Positions 14,516 to 25,062 of a DNA stretch of 64,000 nt are shown here, piece by piece. This DNA is from JALZMG01 sp963844175 (GTDB taxonomy: Bacteria; Actinomycetota; Acidimicrobiia; Acidimicrobiales; Ilumatobacteraceae). Under the pieces are notes generated by a model. The model worked only from the letters and a program-made list of their open reading frames with translations. It did no database searches and had not been told where the DNA came from. Position numbers and translations under genes: made by a program. The stretch covers positions 62,001-126,000 of the forward strand of contig CAWJNE010000020.1 in NCBI GenBank assembly GCA_963844175.1. Reading direction: 5' to 3'. Each line of letters opens with the position of its first letter. The first letter of the stretch is position 1.

Positions 14516-16354
14516 ATGACCGCTACCGCGACACCGTCAGCCCCCTCGACGGTCGATGCCGTGCGCAACGGAACGCTCGAGCTGGTGCGGCTCCTGCACC
14601 AGCTCGAGCGGCCGGACCTGGTCGGTCGCGTCACCGCGGCCGCCGCCCGGCTGCAACGTCCGGCGACGATCGTCGCCGTCGTCGGCGAGTTCAAGCAGGG
14701 CAAGAGCTCGCTGGTCAACGGACTGCTCGGTCAGCCCGTCTGCCCGGTCGACGACGACCTGGCGACCTCGGCGATCACGCTCGTGCGCCACGGCGAGCAG
14801 CCCGCCGCCGTCGTCCGGCGCACGGGCGAGGACGCGGCGAGCGGTCCGATCCCCCTCGCCCAGCTCGGCGACTGGGTGTCCGAGTCGGGCAACCCCGGCA
14901 ACCACAAGGGCGTCGAGCGCGTCGAGATCACCGTGCCCAGCGCGATCCTCGCCCAGGGGCTCGTCATCGTCGACACGCCCGGCATGGGCGGGCTGGGTGC
15001 CGGCCATGCCGCGTCGACCCTTGCCTTCCTGCCGTTCGCCGACGGCCTGGTCCTGGTCTCGGACGCGTCGAGCGAGCTCTCGGCGCCGGAGATCGAGTTC
15101 CTGCGTCGAGCGGTCGAGCTGTGCCCGACCGTCCTGTTCGCCCAGACCAAGATCGACCTCTACCCGGCGTGGGAGCGGATCTTCGACCTCAACCGGGGCC
15201 ACCTGGAGCGGGCCGGCGTGCGCATCCCGATGGTCGCCGTCTCGAGCCAGCTGCGCACCGTGGCGATGGCTCGCAAGGACCGGGCGCTCAACGCCGCCAG
15301 CCGGTTCCCGGAGCTGATCAGCCACCTCGGCGACCGGGTCGTGACCCCCGCCAAGGAGGGCGCCGCCAGTCGTTCGGCGCAGGACGTGCAGGGCGTCGTG
15401 CAGCTCGTCCGCTCGGGCCTCGAGCAGGAGCGCCAGCTCGTCGACGATCCGTCGGCGATCGCCGGCGCGGTCGCCGCCATCGAGCAGGCCAACGCCCGCA
15501 TCGAACACCTCCGGGGGCCCGGCGCGCGCTGGTCCGTGCTGGTCAACGACCGCATCTCGGATCTCACCACCAGTGCCACCCACCGGTTGCGCGCCGGCAT
15601 GCGCGAGATCTCTCGCGACCTGGAGGAGCGCATCGAGGTGCTCAAGAAGGGTGACGAGTGGGACGAGGTGACGCGGACACTGCAGGCGCGCGTCGCCGAC
15701 GAGGTGACCCGCGCCTTCGTCGCCGTGGAGCAGGGCGAGCGTTCGATCCGCGCCGAGGCGATCGAACTGCTCGCCGAGGAGCAGCTCGATCTCGGCGCCA
15801 CCCGCACTTCGGCCCGACCGTTCGACGTGACCGCGCTGTGGCGCGACAAGTCGCTCGACGGCGACGAGAAGGGCTTCAAGACCAAATTCATGACCGGTCT
15901 GACGGGCGTTCGCGGCGCTCAGGGCGGCGTGATGATGTTCGGGATGATGGGCAGCTTCCTGCCCGGAGCGGCGGCCGTGATGATCGCCAGCAACCCCGTC
16001 CTGCTCGGCGCCGGCGCGCTGTTCGGCGGCATGCAGGTCGTCGAGGACCGCAAGCGCAAGGTGGCCCAGCGCCGCCAGAGCGCCCGCCAGCAGGTCCGCC
16101 AGTTCATCGACGACGTGCAGTTCGAGGTGACCGACAAGCTGACGGGGCTGATCCGCCAGGCCCATCGCGAGCTGCGCGACAGCCTGACCACCAGGCTCAC
16201 GGAGCTGCAGCGCACGTACACGGCCGCCGCCCAGCGGGCTCAGGCCGACGCCAAACAGACCCAGGAGCAGCTCGCCACCCGGCGGGCCGGGCTCGACCAG
16301 CAACTGGCGACGCTGACGCGCATCGCCGAGACCGTCGCCGCAGGAGGTGCGTGA
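14516..16354 (+). CDS. Dynamin-like GTPase, IniA type
   Basis: 612 aa. The GTPase domain spans roughly residues 45-300, with G1 GEFKQGKSS (about 57), a switch region, G3 DTPGMGG (about 153) and G4 TKID (about 210). Helical stalk sequence follows. Residues about 470-508 form a long hydrophobic Gly/Met/Ala stretch (MMFGMMGSFLPGAAAVMIAS) of the kind used by bacterial dynamins as a membrane paddle. The C-terminus (about 510-605) is a charged coiled coil. Mycobacterial IniA, the nearest well-known relative, binds and remodels membranes; the same role is inferred here. It ends in an ATGA-type overlap with the second dynamin gene, so the two are translationally coupled and likely act as a pair. Confidence 0.92.
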   Translation: MTATATPSAPSTVDAVRNGTLELVRLLHQLERPDLVGRVTAAAARLQRPATIVAVVGEFKQGKSSLVNGLLGQPVCPVDDDLATSAITLVRHGEQPAAVVRRTGEDAASGPIPLAQLGDWVSESGNPGNHKGVERVEITVPSAILAQGLVIVDTPGMGGLGAGHAASTLAFLPFADGLVLVSDASSELSAPEIEFLRRAVELCPTVLFAQTKIDLYPAWERIFDLNRGHLERAGVRIPMVAVSSQLRTVAMARKDRALNAASRFPELISHLGDRVVTPAKEGAASRSAQDVQGVVQLVRSGLEQERQLVDDPSAIAGAVAAIEQANARIEHLRGPGARWSVLVNDRISDLTTSATHRLRAGMREISRDLEERIEVLKKGDEWDEVTRTLQARVADEVTRAFVAVEQGERSIRAEAIELLAEEQLDLGATRTSARPFDVTALWRDKSLDGDEKGFKTKFMTGLTGVRGAQGGVMMFGMMGSFLPGAAAVMIASNPVLLGAGALFGGMQVVEDRKRKVAQRRQSARQQVRQFIDDVQFEVTDKLTGLIRQAHRELRDSLTTRLTELQRTYTAAAQRAQADAKQTQEQLATRRAGLDQQLATLTRIAETVAAGGA

Positions 16355-17855
16355 TGAACGAGAACGCTCACCCGACCGACCCACGCGGCGACGGAGTCGC
16401 CGCCCGGACGCTGGCGCTGGCCCGCAGCGTCGAGGAGCTCGTCGGTGCCACCCCCCACGCAGCGCGGTCACGCGAGATCGTGGAGCGGCTGAACGGCCCC
16501 ATGCGAGTGGCCATCGCCGGCCGGGTCAAGGCCGGCAAGTCGACGCTGCTGAACGCCCTCGTCGGCGAACGGCTGGCGCCGACCGACGCCGGTGAGTGCA
16601 CGCGCATGATCAGCTGGTACCGCCACGGCATCGGCTACCGCGTCGCCGCCAAGCTGCCGTCCGGCGGCCAGCAGGAGCTGACCTTCACCCGCGACACCGG
16701 CGCGCTCGACATCAAGCTCGGTGACCTGTCCGAGCGGGACGTGTCCTGGCTCGACATCCAGTGGCCGGCCTCGACCCTGAAGCACGTGACGTTGATCGAC
16801 ACGCCGGGGTTGGCGTCGATCAACGACGAGAACTCGCGCCGCACGCGCGACTTCCTGGCCCACGACGAGACGAACCCGACGGACGCCGACGCGGTCATCT
16901 ACTTGATGCGCCACCTCCACCGGTCCGACGTCGAGTTCCTCGACGCCTTCATGGACCGCTCGGTCACGGCGGCGTCTCCGGTCAACGCGGTGGCCGTGCT
17001 GTCGCGGGCCGACGAGATCGGCGCCGGGCGGCTGGACGCCATGGACTCGGCCCGACGAATCGCCGAGCGCTACCGCAACGATCCGGCGGTGCACCGGCTG
17101 GCGGCGACAGTGCTGCCGATGGCCGGCCTGCTGGCCGAGACGGGGTTGACGCTGCTCGAGTCGGAGGCGGCCGCGCTGCGGGCGCTGGCCTCGACACCGG
17201 ACGACGTGCTCGACCGCATGCTGCTGGACGCCGGCGGCTTCCTCGACGTGCACCACAGCGACCTGACCGTCGAGGTCCGTCGCCACCTCATCGATCGGCT
17301 GGGCATGTTCGGCGTGCGCATCGCCGTGCAGCGAGGTCAGGGCCGGGCGGGGCACCGCGGCCCAACTCGGCCCGCAGCTGGTCGAGATCTCGGGGCTCGG
17401 CGAGCTGCGGCGAGTCATCGCCCAGCACTTCCTGCCTCGGGCCCGCGTGCTGCAGGCCCGGTCGGCCCTGGCCGCCGTGCGGGCGCTGGCCGTCGAGCTG
17501 CGTTCCTCGCACCCGGGCCCGGCCGACCAGATCGATCGCCAGGCCGAGCGCCTCGAGGCCAGCGCCGTGGAGTTCGGTCAGATCCGCGCCGCCCACCTCG
17601 TGGCCAGCGGCCAGGTGCAGGTGAGCGACGGCGAGCGACGGGAGCTGCAGACGCTCCTCCTCGCCGACGGCGCCCCGCGGGCGCTCGGGCTCGACGAGGG
17701 CGCGGACGCAGAGCGCATCAAGATCCGCCGCCCTGCACACGGTCTCGCGTTGGCGCGGCCGGGCCGCCGACCCGCTGGCCAACCCACGGCTCGTCGAGGT
17801 CGCCGAAGCCGCGGCACGGACCGGCGAGTCGCTGTACGCCTCGGCAACGGTCTGA
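16354..17855 (+). pseudogene. Dynamin-like GTPase, IniC type, with two +1 frameshifts
   Basis: Read with two corrections it gives 499 aa, the usual IniC size. Frame 1 runs from ATG 16354 (AGGAGGTG upstream, 1-base overlap with the previous gene) through G1 GRVKAGKST, G3 DTPG and SRAD to FGVRIAV near 17330. Homologous sequence continues one frame over (AGRGTAAQLGPQLVEISGLG, then RVIAQHFLPRARVLQ) to GLDEGADAERIK near 17720. The third frame then gives SAALHTVSRWRGRAADPLA and a stop at 17855. Both shifts are single extra bases. They may be sequencing errors, or the gene may be broken. Unfused, the first piece keeps the GTPase domain only. The IniA/IniC pair normally acts together in membrane remodelling. 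Confidence 0.8.
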
Positions 17856-17903
17856 CGGAGGGAGGTCCGCACCCAACCGTCAGCGCGATGAGAGGCCATC
17901 AAC

Positions 17904-18965
17904 TCAGTGGAGGCGCAGGGCGACCTCGTTGGCCAAGAGGCGGCCGCGGCGGGTCAGGAGCCAGCGGTCGCCGGCCTGCTCCACGAGCCCGGCGAGATGG
18001 TCGCCATCGAGCGCCTCGAGCGGGACACCGGCCCGGGTCCGCAGCGACAGCTGCAGGCCCTCGACCCGCCGGGCGTCCGGCGCCAGCTCCTCCCCCGCTG
18101 CCACCGTCGGCCGGCCGGCGCGGACGGCGGCCACATACCGTTCGGGGGTGCGGACGTTCCACCACCGCCGCCCGGCTCGGTGCGAGTGGGCGGCACACCC
18201 GACGCCGAGGTAGTCGTCGCCGCTCCAGTACAGAAGGTTGTGCCGGCACTCGTGGCCGGGTCGAGCCCAGTTCGAGACCTCGTAGTTGGCCAGCCCCGCG
18301 GCGGTCAACCGATCGTCGGCGAGCTCGTAGTCGTCGGCCTGCACGTCGTCGTCCGGCTGTCGAGCCGGGTCGTCGGCGAGCGGGGTTCCGGCCTCGACGG
18401 TGAGGGCGTAGGCCGAGACGTGCGGGGGATCGAGCGCGAGCACCCGCTCGACCGTCGTACGCCAGTCGGCCGCCGACTCCCCCACCGACCCGTAGATCAC
18501 ATCGAGGTTGAACGAACGCAACCCGACCGAACGCACCGCCGCCACCGCCCGCTCGACGTTGCCCGGGTCGTGCGTCCGGCCCAGGGCCGTGAGCACCTCG
18601 GGGACCATCGACTGGACGCCGATCGAGACGCGGTCGACGCCGGCGGCGGCGAAGGTCTCGAGCATCGCCACCGTCACGTCGTCCGGGTTGCACTCCACCG
18701 TCACCTCGGCACCGGGCTGCAGGGGGATGGCGCCGATCACCGCCGCCAGCTCGTCGGCCGGAACGCGAGTCGGGGTCCCGCCCCCGACGAACACGCTGCT
18801 CGCCGCCGGCATTCCGCCATCGATCGCCCGGCGGAGGTCGGCGCGCACGGCGTCGAGGTACGGACCGACGAGGTGGTCACGGTCGGTCCACGTGGCGAAC
18901 GCGCAGTAGTCGCACCGGGCGGCGCAGAACGGCACGTGGACATAGACGCCGAACGGCGCCATCAC
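17904..18965 (-). CDS. hemW: Radical SAM heme chaperone HemW
   Basis: 353 aa, the family's usual length. The N-terminus has VYVHVPFCAARCDYCAFA with the CxxxCxYC-type cluster motif and VFVGGGTPT. VECNPDD, SIGVQS and LDVIYG are the further conserved radical-SAM blocks of HemW/HemN-like proteins, and YEVSNWARPGHECRHNLLYW marks HemW. HemW delivers heme to apoproteins; it lacks coproporphyrinogen oxidase activity in characterised cases. It starts GTG-ATG, overlapping the rsmE stop, so it is the last gene of the hrcA-dnaJ-rsmE-hemW operon. It converges with the IniC-like gene 48 bases away, with no clear terminator between. Confidence 0.93.
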   Translation of the reverse strand: MMAPFGVYVHVPFCAARCDYCAFATWTDRDHLVGPYLDAVRADLRRAIDGGMPAASSVFVGGGTPTRVPADELAAVIGAIPLQPGAEVTVECNPDDVTVAMLETFAAAGVDRVSIGVQSMVPEVLTALGRTHDPGNVERAVAAVRSVGLRSFNLDVIYGSVGESAADWRTTVERVLALDPPHVSAYALTVEAGTPLADDPARQPDDDVQADDYELADDRLTAAGLANYEVSNWARPGHECRHNLLYWSGDDYLGVGCAAHSHRAGRRWWNVRTPERYVAAVRAGRPTVAAGEELAPDARRVEGLQLSLRTRAGVPLEALDGDHLAGLVEQAGDRWLLTRRGRLLANEVALRLH

Positions 18966-19645
18966 GGAGGCCCGTCGCGCAGCATCACGAGTCGGGTGGC
19001 CGCCACGACGGCGGCCGTCTCGACCCGCAGCACGTTGCGCCCGAGGTGGATGCGGTCGGCGGCCAACGCCAGCTCACCGGGCGTCCAGCCGCCCTCAGGG
19101 CCGATGGCGACCGTGCAGTCGGCGGGGCTCAACGCCCGGCCGCCCGGCTCGGCGACCACCGTGCCCGGCAGGACGGTCGCCGACGGGACCGGTCCCTCGA
19201 CGATCGGGAACCACACGCGCCGCGACTGCAGCGCGGCTTCCGTGGCGATGCGCTGCAGCCGCTCGACGTGACGGGCCCCCCGGTCGTGGTCCCAGCGCAT
19301 CACCGAACGGTCGGCGGTGACGACGACGATGCGATCGACGCCGATCTCGGTGCACTTCTGCACCAGCCACTGGACGCGCTCGCCCTTCGGTGCGGCGGCG
19401 AGGATCGTGATCAGGTCGCGTGGGGCGGGCTCGGTGGCCACCGGTCCCACCGGCTCCAGCTCGTCACCCACCAATCGGCAGGACCGCCAGCTTCCGCTCC
19501 CATCGGTCGCCGTGACCGCCGCCCCATCACGCAGCCGCAGCGCGCGCAAGAGGTGGTGCACGGCGTCGTCGTTCGGCACCGGGTGGCCGACATCGCCGAC
19601 CCAGACGTGCGCCGCCGACCGCCGCAGTGCGTCATCAATCAACAA
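18962..19645 (-). CDS. rsmE: 16S rRNA m3U1498 methyltransferase RsmE
   Basis: 227 aa with a TTG start. RsmE signatures are ERVQWLVQKCTEIGVD, TEAALQSRR and the SPOUT-class AdoMet knot AIGPEGGWTPGEL. The enzyme methylates U1498 of 16S rRNA. No ATG is available near the domain start. The chosen TTG (followed by TTGATTGATGAC) lies 11 bases after the dnaJ stop, giving a length close to the family's ~240 residues; upstream in-frame sequence belongs to dnaJ. Part of the heat-shock operon hrcA-dnaJ-rsmE-hemW, an arrangement common in Gram-positive bacteria. Confidence 0.92.
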   Translation of the reverse strand: MLIDDALRRSAAHVWVGDVGHPVPNDDAVHHLLRALRLRDGAAVTATDGSGSWRSCRLVGDELEPVGPVATEPAPRDLITILAAAPKGERVQWLVQKCTEIGVDRIVVVTADRSVMRWDHDRGARHVERLQRIATEAALQSRRVWFPIVEGPVPSATVLPGTVVAEPGGRALSPADCTVAIGPEGGWTPGELALAADRIHLGRNVLRVETAAVVAATRLVMLRDGPP

Positions 19646-19655
19646 CGGACTCAGC

Positions 19656-20789
19656 TCAGGAGAATGCCGATTTGATGCGCGAGAAGAGGCCCTTGCCCGG
19701 CGGGTGCACCGGCTCGCCACGCTTGTCGGCGAGCTGGCGCAGCAGCTCGGCCTCGTCCTCGGCGAGCTTCGTCGGCACCTCCACGAGCACGCGCGCCCGC
19801 AGGTCACCCCGCCCCCGGCCCTGCAGCCGTGGGACGCCCCGACCGCGCAGCACGAACTCGTGGCCCGGTTGCGTGCCAGCTTCGACGACCAGCTCCTCGT
19901 CGCCGTCCAGCGTCGGCAACGGCAGGGTCACCCCGAGCGCGGCCTGGGCGATCGACACCGGCACGTTGGTGATCAGGTCGATGCCGTCGCGCCGATAGCG
20001 CTCGTGCGCGCTGGCCCGCACGTGGACGTACAGGTCGCCGGCCTTGCCGCCGCGGGCGCCCGCCGCGCCACGCCCCCCGAGACGCAGCGTCGAACCCGAA
20101 TCGACGCCGGCCGGGACGTCGACGTGGTACGTGTGCTCGACCGTCACGCGGCCCTCGCCCCGGCAGGTCGGGCACGGCGTGACGATCACCTCGCCGAGCC
20201 CGCCGCAGCGCGGGCACGGTGCCGACGTGACCATCTGACCGAGCAAGCTCTGGCGGACCCGTTGGACCTGACCGCGGCCGTTGCAGTCGCCGCACGTGAC
20301 GGGCTGCGTGCCCGAACCCGCTCCCCGACCGTCGCAGTCCTCGCAACGGCGGGGCATGCGCAGGGTGACCGGGACGGTCGCCCCGAACACCGCTTGCTCG
20401 AAGGTGATGTCGGCGACCACCTCCATGTCCTGACCGCGCGGCGGCCCGCTCGGGCCGCGCCGGCCGCCCCCGCCGAACGGGCTCTGGCCGCCGAAGAAGG
20501 CGTCGAACAGGTCGTTCAGCCCGCCTCCGCCGCCGCCGAACAGATCGTCGACGCGGGGCCCGCCTCCGCCACCGACGCCGGCTTCGCCGAAGCGGTCGTA
20601 GCGGGCCCGCTGGTCGGGATCCGACAGCACCTGGTACGCCCGGGCGACCTCCTTGAACTGCTCGGCCGTGGCGCGATCCCCGGCGTTGGCGTCGGGGTGC
20701 AGCTCGCGCGCCCGCTGGCGGTAGGCCCGCTTGAGGTCGTCCTGCGACGCCGTGCGCGACACCCCGAGGAGCTCGTAGAAGTCAGCCAC
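19656..20789 (-). CDS. dnaJ: Chaperone DnaJ (Hsp40)
   Basis: 377 aa. J domain at 3-66 (FYELLGVSRTASQDDLKRAY with HPD), a Gly/Phe-rich region, four zinc-binding CxxCxGxG-type motifs (CEDCDGRG, CGDCNGRG, CPRCGGLG, CPTCRGEG) and the C-terminal substrate domain. It stimulates DnaK ATPase activity. GTG start; GGAGG lies inside the end of hrcA. It belongs to the CIRCE-controlled operon. This is the hrcA-linked type found in actinobacteria, often called dnaJ2; no canonical dnaK/grpE lies in this window. The two Hsp70-like proteins in region 1 lack a DnaK substrate domain, so they are unlikely primary partners. Confidence 0.96.
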   Translation of the reverse strand: MADFYELLGVSRTASQDDLKRAYRQRARELHPDANAGDRATAEQFKEVARAYQVLSDPDQRARYDRFGEAGVGGGGGPRVDDLFGGGGGGLNDLFDAFFGGQSPFGGGGRRGPSGPPRGQDMEVVADITFEQAVFGATVPVTLRMPRRCEDCDGRGAGSGTQPVTCGDCNGRGQVQRVRQSLLGQMVTSAPCPRCGGLGEVIVTPCPTCRGEGRVTVEHTYHVDVPAGVDSGSTLRLGGRGAAGARGGKAGDLYVHVRASAHERYRRDGIDLITNVPVSIAQAALGVTLPLPTLDGDEELVVEAGTQPGHEFVLRGRGVPRLQGRGRGDLRARVLVEVPTKLAEDEAELLRQLADKRGEPVHPPGKGLFSRIKSAFS

Positions 20790-21789
20790 CGTTCAGCCGT
20801 CCTCCAGGCGACGGCCGAGCTGGTCGCTGACGACCTCGACGGTGGCCAGCGCCTGCGGGTAGTTCATGCGCGTCGGGCCCGAGCACGCCGACGGAGCCAC
20901 GACGCTCGCCATCGACGACGATCGGCGCGACGACCACCGAGCAGGCCGACAGCGGCTGCACCCCGTGCTCGACCCCGATGGCCACCGACATGCCCCGCTG
21001 CACCAGGTCGCCGAGCAACGACACGACCACGTACTGCTGCTCCAGGGTGCGCAGCACGTCGCGCACGATGTCGACGGCATCGAAGGCCGACGCCATCGCC
21101 GAGGTGCCGCCCATGTAGACGTGGTCGGCTGTCGAGCCACGCCTGACGGCGGCGAGGGCCAGCGCGCTGAGGGCGTCGACGCGCTCGTCACCGGTCGGCG
21201 CCAGGTGATCGACGGTGCCGAGGACCTGACCGGTCAGCTGGGCGGTGAGGTGGGCCGACGCGGCGGCCAGCTGGACGTCGTTCATCGTGGCGTCCAGCTC
21301 GATCTGCTCACTCTCGACGGAGCCGTTGCCGAGCACCACGACCACCGTGGCCAGCGTGGACGACAGCGCCACGACCTGCACGTTGCGCACGGCCAGGGCC
21401 TCGGCCCGCGGACCGACGACGACCGCCGCGTAGTTGGTGAGGTGGGCGAGCAGGTCCGACGTCTGGTGGAGCATCTCCTCCAATCGGCCGTGAGCGCTCT
21501 GGAAGAAGTCGCCGACCTGGGATCGTGCGACGTGGTCCAGTCGCTCTGGTGCGACCAGGTGGTCGACGAAGAACCGGTAGCCCTTGTCGGTGGGGATGCG
21601 GCCCGCCGACGTGTGCGGCTGGATGAGGTACCCCTCCTGCTCCAGCATCGCCATCTCGTTGCGCACGGTCGCCGACGAGACGCGCACCCCGGGTGAATCG
21701 GCGATGTGCGTCGACCCCACGGGCTGGGCCGTCGAGATGTACTCCTGAACGACTGCGCTCAGGATCGCGGTCTTCCGGTCGTCGAGCAT
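20782..21789 (-). CDS. hrcA: Heat-inducible repressor HrcA (C-terminal +1 frameshift)
   Basis: 335 aa as read. The N-terminal winged helix (MLDDRKTAILSAVVQEYIST, then SSATVRNEMAMLEQEGYL and HTSAGRIPTDKGYR) is typical HrcA. The family C-terminus GVLGPTRMNYPQALATVEVV is present but in another frame: at the GGGCCC run near 20875-20880 one extra base shifts the frame, replacing the last ~28 residues. The corrected stop would be at 20793 (331 aa). As so few residues are changed, the cause is either a sequencing error or a mild C-terminal mutation. HrcA binds the CIRCE operator found 1 base upstream of its start, so it autoregulates hrcA-dnaJ-rsmE-hemW. Confidence 0.92.
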   Translation of the reverse strand: MLDDRKTAILSAVVQEYISTAQPVGSTHIADSPGVRVSSATVRNEMAMLEQEGYLIQPHTSAGRIPTDKGYRFFVDHLVAPERLDHVARSQVGDFFQSAHGRLEEMLHQTSDLLAHLTNYAAVVVGPRAEALAVRNVQVVALSSTLATVVVVLGNGSVESEQIELDATMNDVQLAAASAHLTAQLTGQVLGTVDHLAPTGDERVDALSALALAAVRRGSTADHVYMGGTSAMASAFDAVDIVRDVLRTLEQQYVVVSLLGDLVQRGMSVAIGVEHGVQPLSACSVVVAPIVVDGERRGSVGVLGPDAHELPAGAGHRRGRQRPARPSPGGRLNGG

Positions 21790-21790
21790 G

Positions 21791-21817
21791 CTGGCACTCA
21801 AGGGTATCGAGTGCCAG
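21791..21817 (-). promoter_or_regulatory. CIRCE operator
   Basis: Inverted repeat CTGGCACTC-N9-GAGTGCCAG with perfect 9-bp arms and the standard 9-base spacer, matching the CIRCE consensus TTAGCACTC-N9-GAGTGCTAA except at two outer positions per arm. It starts 1 base upstream of the hrcA ATG and contains the stop codon of the upstream MFS gene. Binding of HrcA here should repress the operon. Confidence 0.93.
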
Positions 21818-23075
21818 CCCGCCGTGGAGCGACGACCGCGACGGCGACGGCGACCGCGGCGAGCGCAGCCACGCTCCCGTACGCCAATCCCCACTGCGGG
21901 CTGACGCGGTCACCGACCACGCCGGTGATCGGCCCGCCGATGGGAGTCGACCCGAGGAAGGCCACGGCCGTGAGGGCCATCATCCGCCCCCGCATGTTGC
22001 TCGGGCTCTGCTGCTGGATGATGCCATTGGCGCCGCTGATGAATCCTGCCCCGCCGACCCCGAGCGGCACGGCGAACACGAGCGCCAAACCCAGGTTCGG
22101 CGACCACGCCATGGCCAGCCCGGACACGCCGAGCAACAGCGTCGTGCCGAGGTACCAGCGCATCGAGACCCACGCCAGACGCGCCGTCAGCAACGACCCG
22201 ATCAGCGAGCCGAGGCTGGACACGGACAGCACCACGCCGAACCATCCGGCTCCACCCCAGCTGGCATCGGCCAGCTTCGGCAGGGCCACGGCGTAGTTGA
22301 AGGCGAACGTCGAGACGACGACCATCACGGCGAACACGATCAGCAGTTGACGACGCTGGAGGATGAACCGCAGGGCCTCGCGCACCGGCTGGCCGCCGCG
22401 CTCGGCGCGCGGTGCCGGGTGCAGCTCGGACGGCCGCAGCGCCAGCAACGAGACGAGCACGGCGCCGAACGAGACGCCGTTGAGCAGGAAGCACCACGCC
22501 GTGCCGACGGTGTCGACCATCAGCGAGGCCAGCGCCGGACCGAAGATGCGCGAACCGGTCATGACCGCCGTGTTCAGGGACGTCGCGTTCGTGATGTCCT
22601 GCGGTTCGACCAGCTCCGTGACCAGTCCGCGGCGGGCGGGGTTCTCGAACGCCATCAGGATCCCGAGGACGAGGACCAGGCTCCACACGACCGGGACCGA
22701 TGCCAGCCCGGCGAGATCGACGATGCCCAGGACAACGGCCTGCGCCGCCAGCAGCGCCTGCGTGATGATGGCCATCGTCCGCTTGTCGTGGCGGTCGGCG
22801 ATGGCGCCGGCCCACGCACCGAGCAGCAGCATCGGCACGAACTGCAGGGCGACAGTGATCCCGAGGTCGGTGGCCCGCCCCGTCAGGCGGTAGACGAGCA
22901 GCGCCATGGCCGTCAGCTGCAGCCAGGTGCCGATGTTGGACACCAGCAGCCCGGCGAAGAACAGCCGGGCGTTGTGGTGCTTCAGCGAGCGGAACGGTTT
23001 GCCATGCCGAAGTGGCGCGCCGGTCTCGACATCGTGCGCGGAGTAGTCCCCGAGCGTTCGTGATGCAGCGCGCAT
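21798..23075 (-). CDS. MFS transporter (DHA3-like drug/siderophore exporter type)
   Basis: 425 aa with about 12 hydrophobic helices. Motif-A-like GAIADRHDKR sits after helix 2 and GRMMALTAVAF near the end. The closest general type is the MFS_3/enterobactin-exporter-like group; the substrate cannot be told. It ends inside the CIRCE operator of hrcA, so its last codons are constrained by the operator. The chosen ATG at 23075 lies within a diverged copy of the 104-bp repeat; the first conserved residues (FRSLKHHNARLFFAGLLVSN) begin about 28 residues later, so the true start may lie downstream. Not obviously part of the heat-shock operon, although read-through from it into hrcA is possible. Confidence 0.88.
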   Translation of the reverse strand: MRAASRTLGDYSAHDVETGAPLRHGKPFRSLKHHNARLFFAGLLVSNIGTWLQLTAMALLVYRLTGRATDLGITVALQFVPMLLLGAWAGAIADRHDKRTMAIITQALLAAQAVVLGIVDLAGLASVPVVWSLVLVLGILMAFENPARRGLVTELVEPQDITNATSLNTAVMTGSRIFGPALASLMVDTVGTAWCFLLNGVSFGAVLVSLLALRPSELHPAPRAERGGQPVREALRFILQRRQLLIVFAVMVVVSTFAFNYAVALPKLADASWGGAGWFGVVLSVSSLGSLIGSLLTARLAWVSMRWYLGTTLLLGVSGLAMAWSPNLGLALVFAVPLGVGGAGFISGANGIIQQQSPSNMRGRMMALTAVAFLGSTPIGGPITGVVGDRVSPQWGLAYGSVAALAAVAVAVAVVAPRRAGTRYP

Positions 23076-23180
23076 GGATGGTCAGGTCGGCCTTGCCCGA
23101 CTCGCGAGCGAAGCGAGCCACCGGCAGTTCAGTACCGCTCGGGATCGGAGGAGCGGAGTCTTCGGAGTGAGCGAGGGCAT
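23046..23180. repeat. Diverged single copy of the 104-bp repeat
   Basis: It shares CCCGAGCGTTCGTG, GGATGGTCAGGTCGGCC, TGCCCGAC and GGAGCGGAGTCTTCGGAG in order with the tandem array at 29119-29526. Its middle carries about 40 extra or different bases (including GCGAGCGAAGCGAG). It lies between lepA and the MFS gene and overlaps the proposed MFS start. Confidence 0.8.
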
Positions 23181-23191
23181 CAGCACAGCCG

Positions 23192-24970
<1,779 letters not shown>

Positions 24971-24982
24971 GGTCGTCGGTCG

Positions 24983-24988
24983 AGGCTA
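24983..24988 (-). promoter_or_regulatory. Probable -10 box of lepA
   Basis: TAGCCT (fits TANNNT) on the minus strand, 12 bases from the lepA ATG. With no Shine-Dalgarno seen, a near-leaderless transcript is likely. Confidence 0.45.
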
Positions 24989-25022
24989 CCGGCGGTCGTT
25001 GGGAGGGTCCCGGGTGCGCCGA

Positions 25023-25028
25023 TAGCCT
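25023..25028 (+). promoter_or_regulatory. Probable -10 box of rpsT
   Basis: TAGCCT, 34 bases before the rpsT GTG, leaving a leader that contains the GGAGA ribosome-binding site. It is the same hexamer as used by divergent lepA. Confidence 0.4.
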
Positions 25029-25062
25029 CGGCGGGCCGAGCCGATCCTGGAGACGACCGAAC

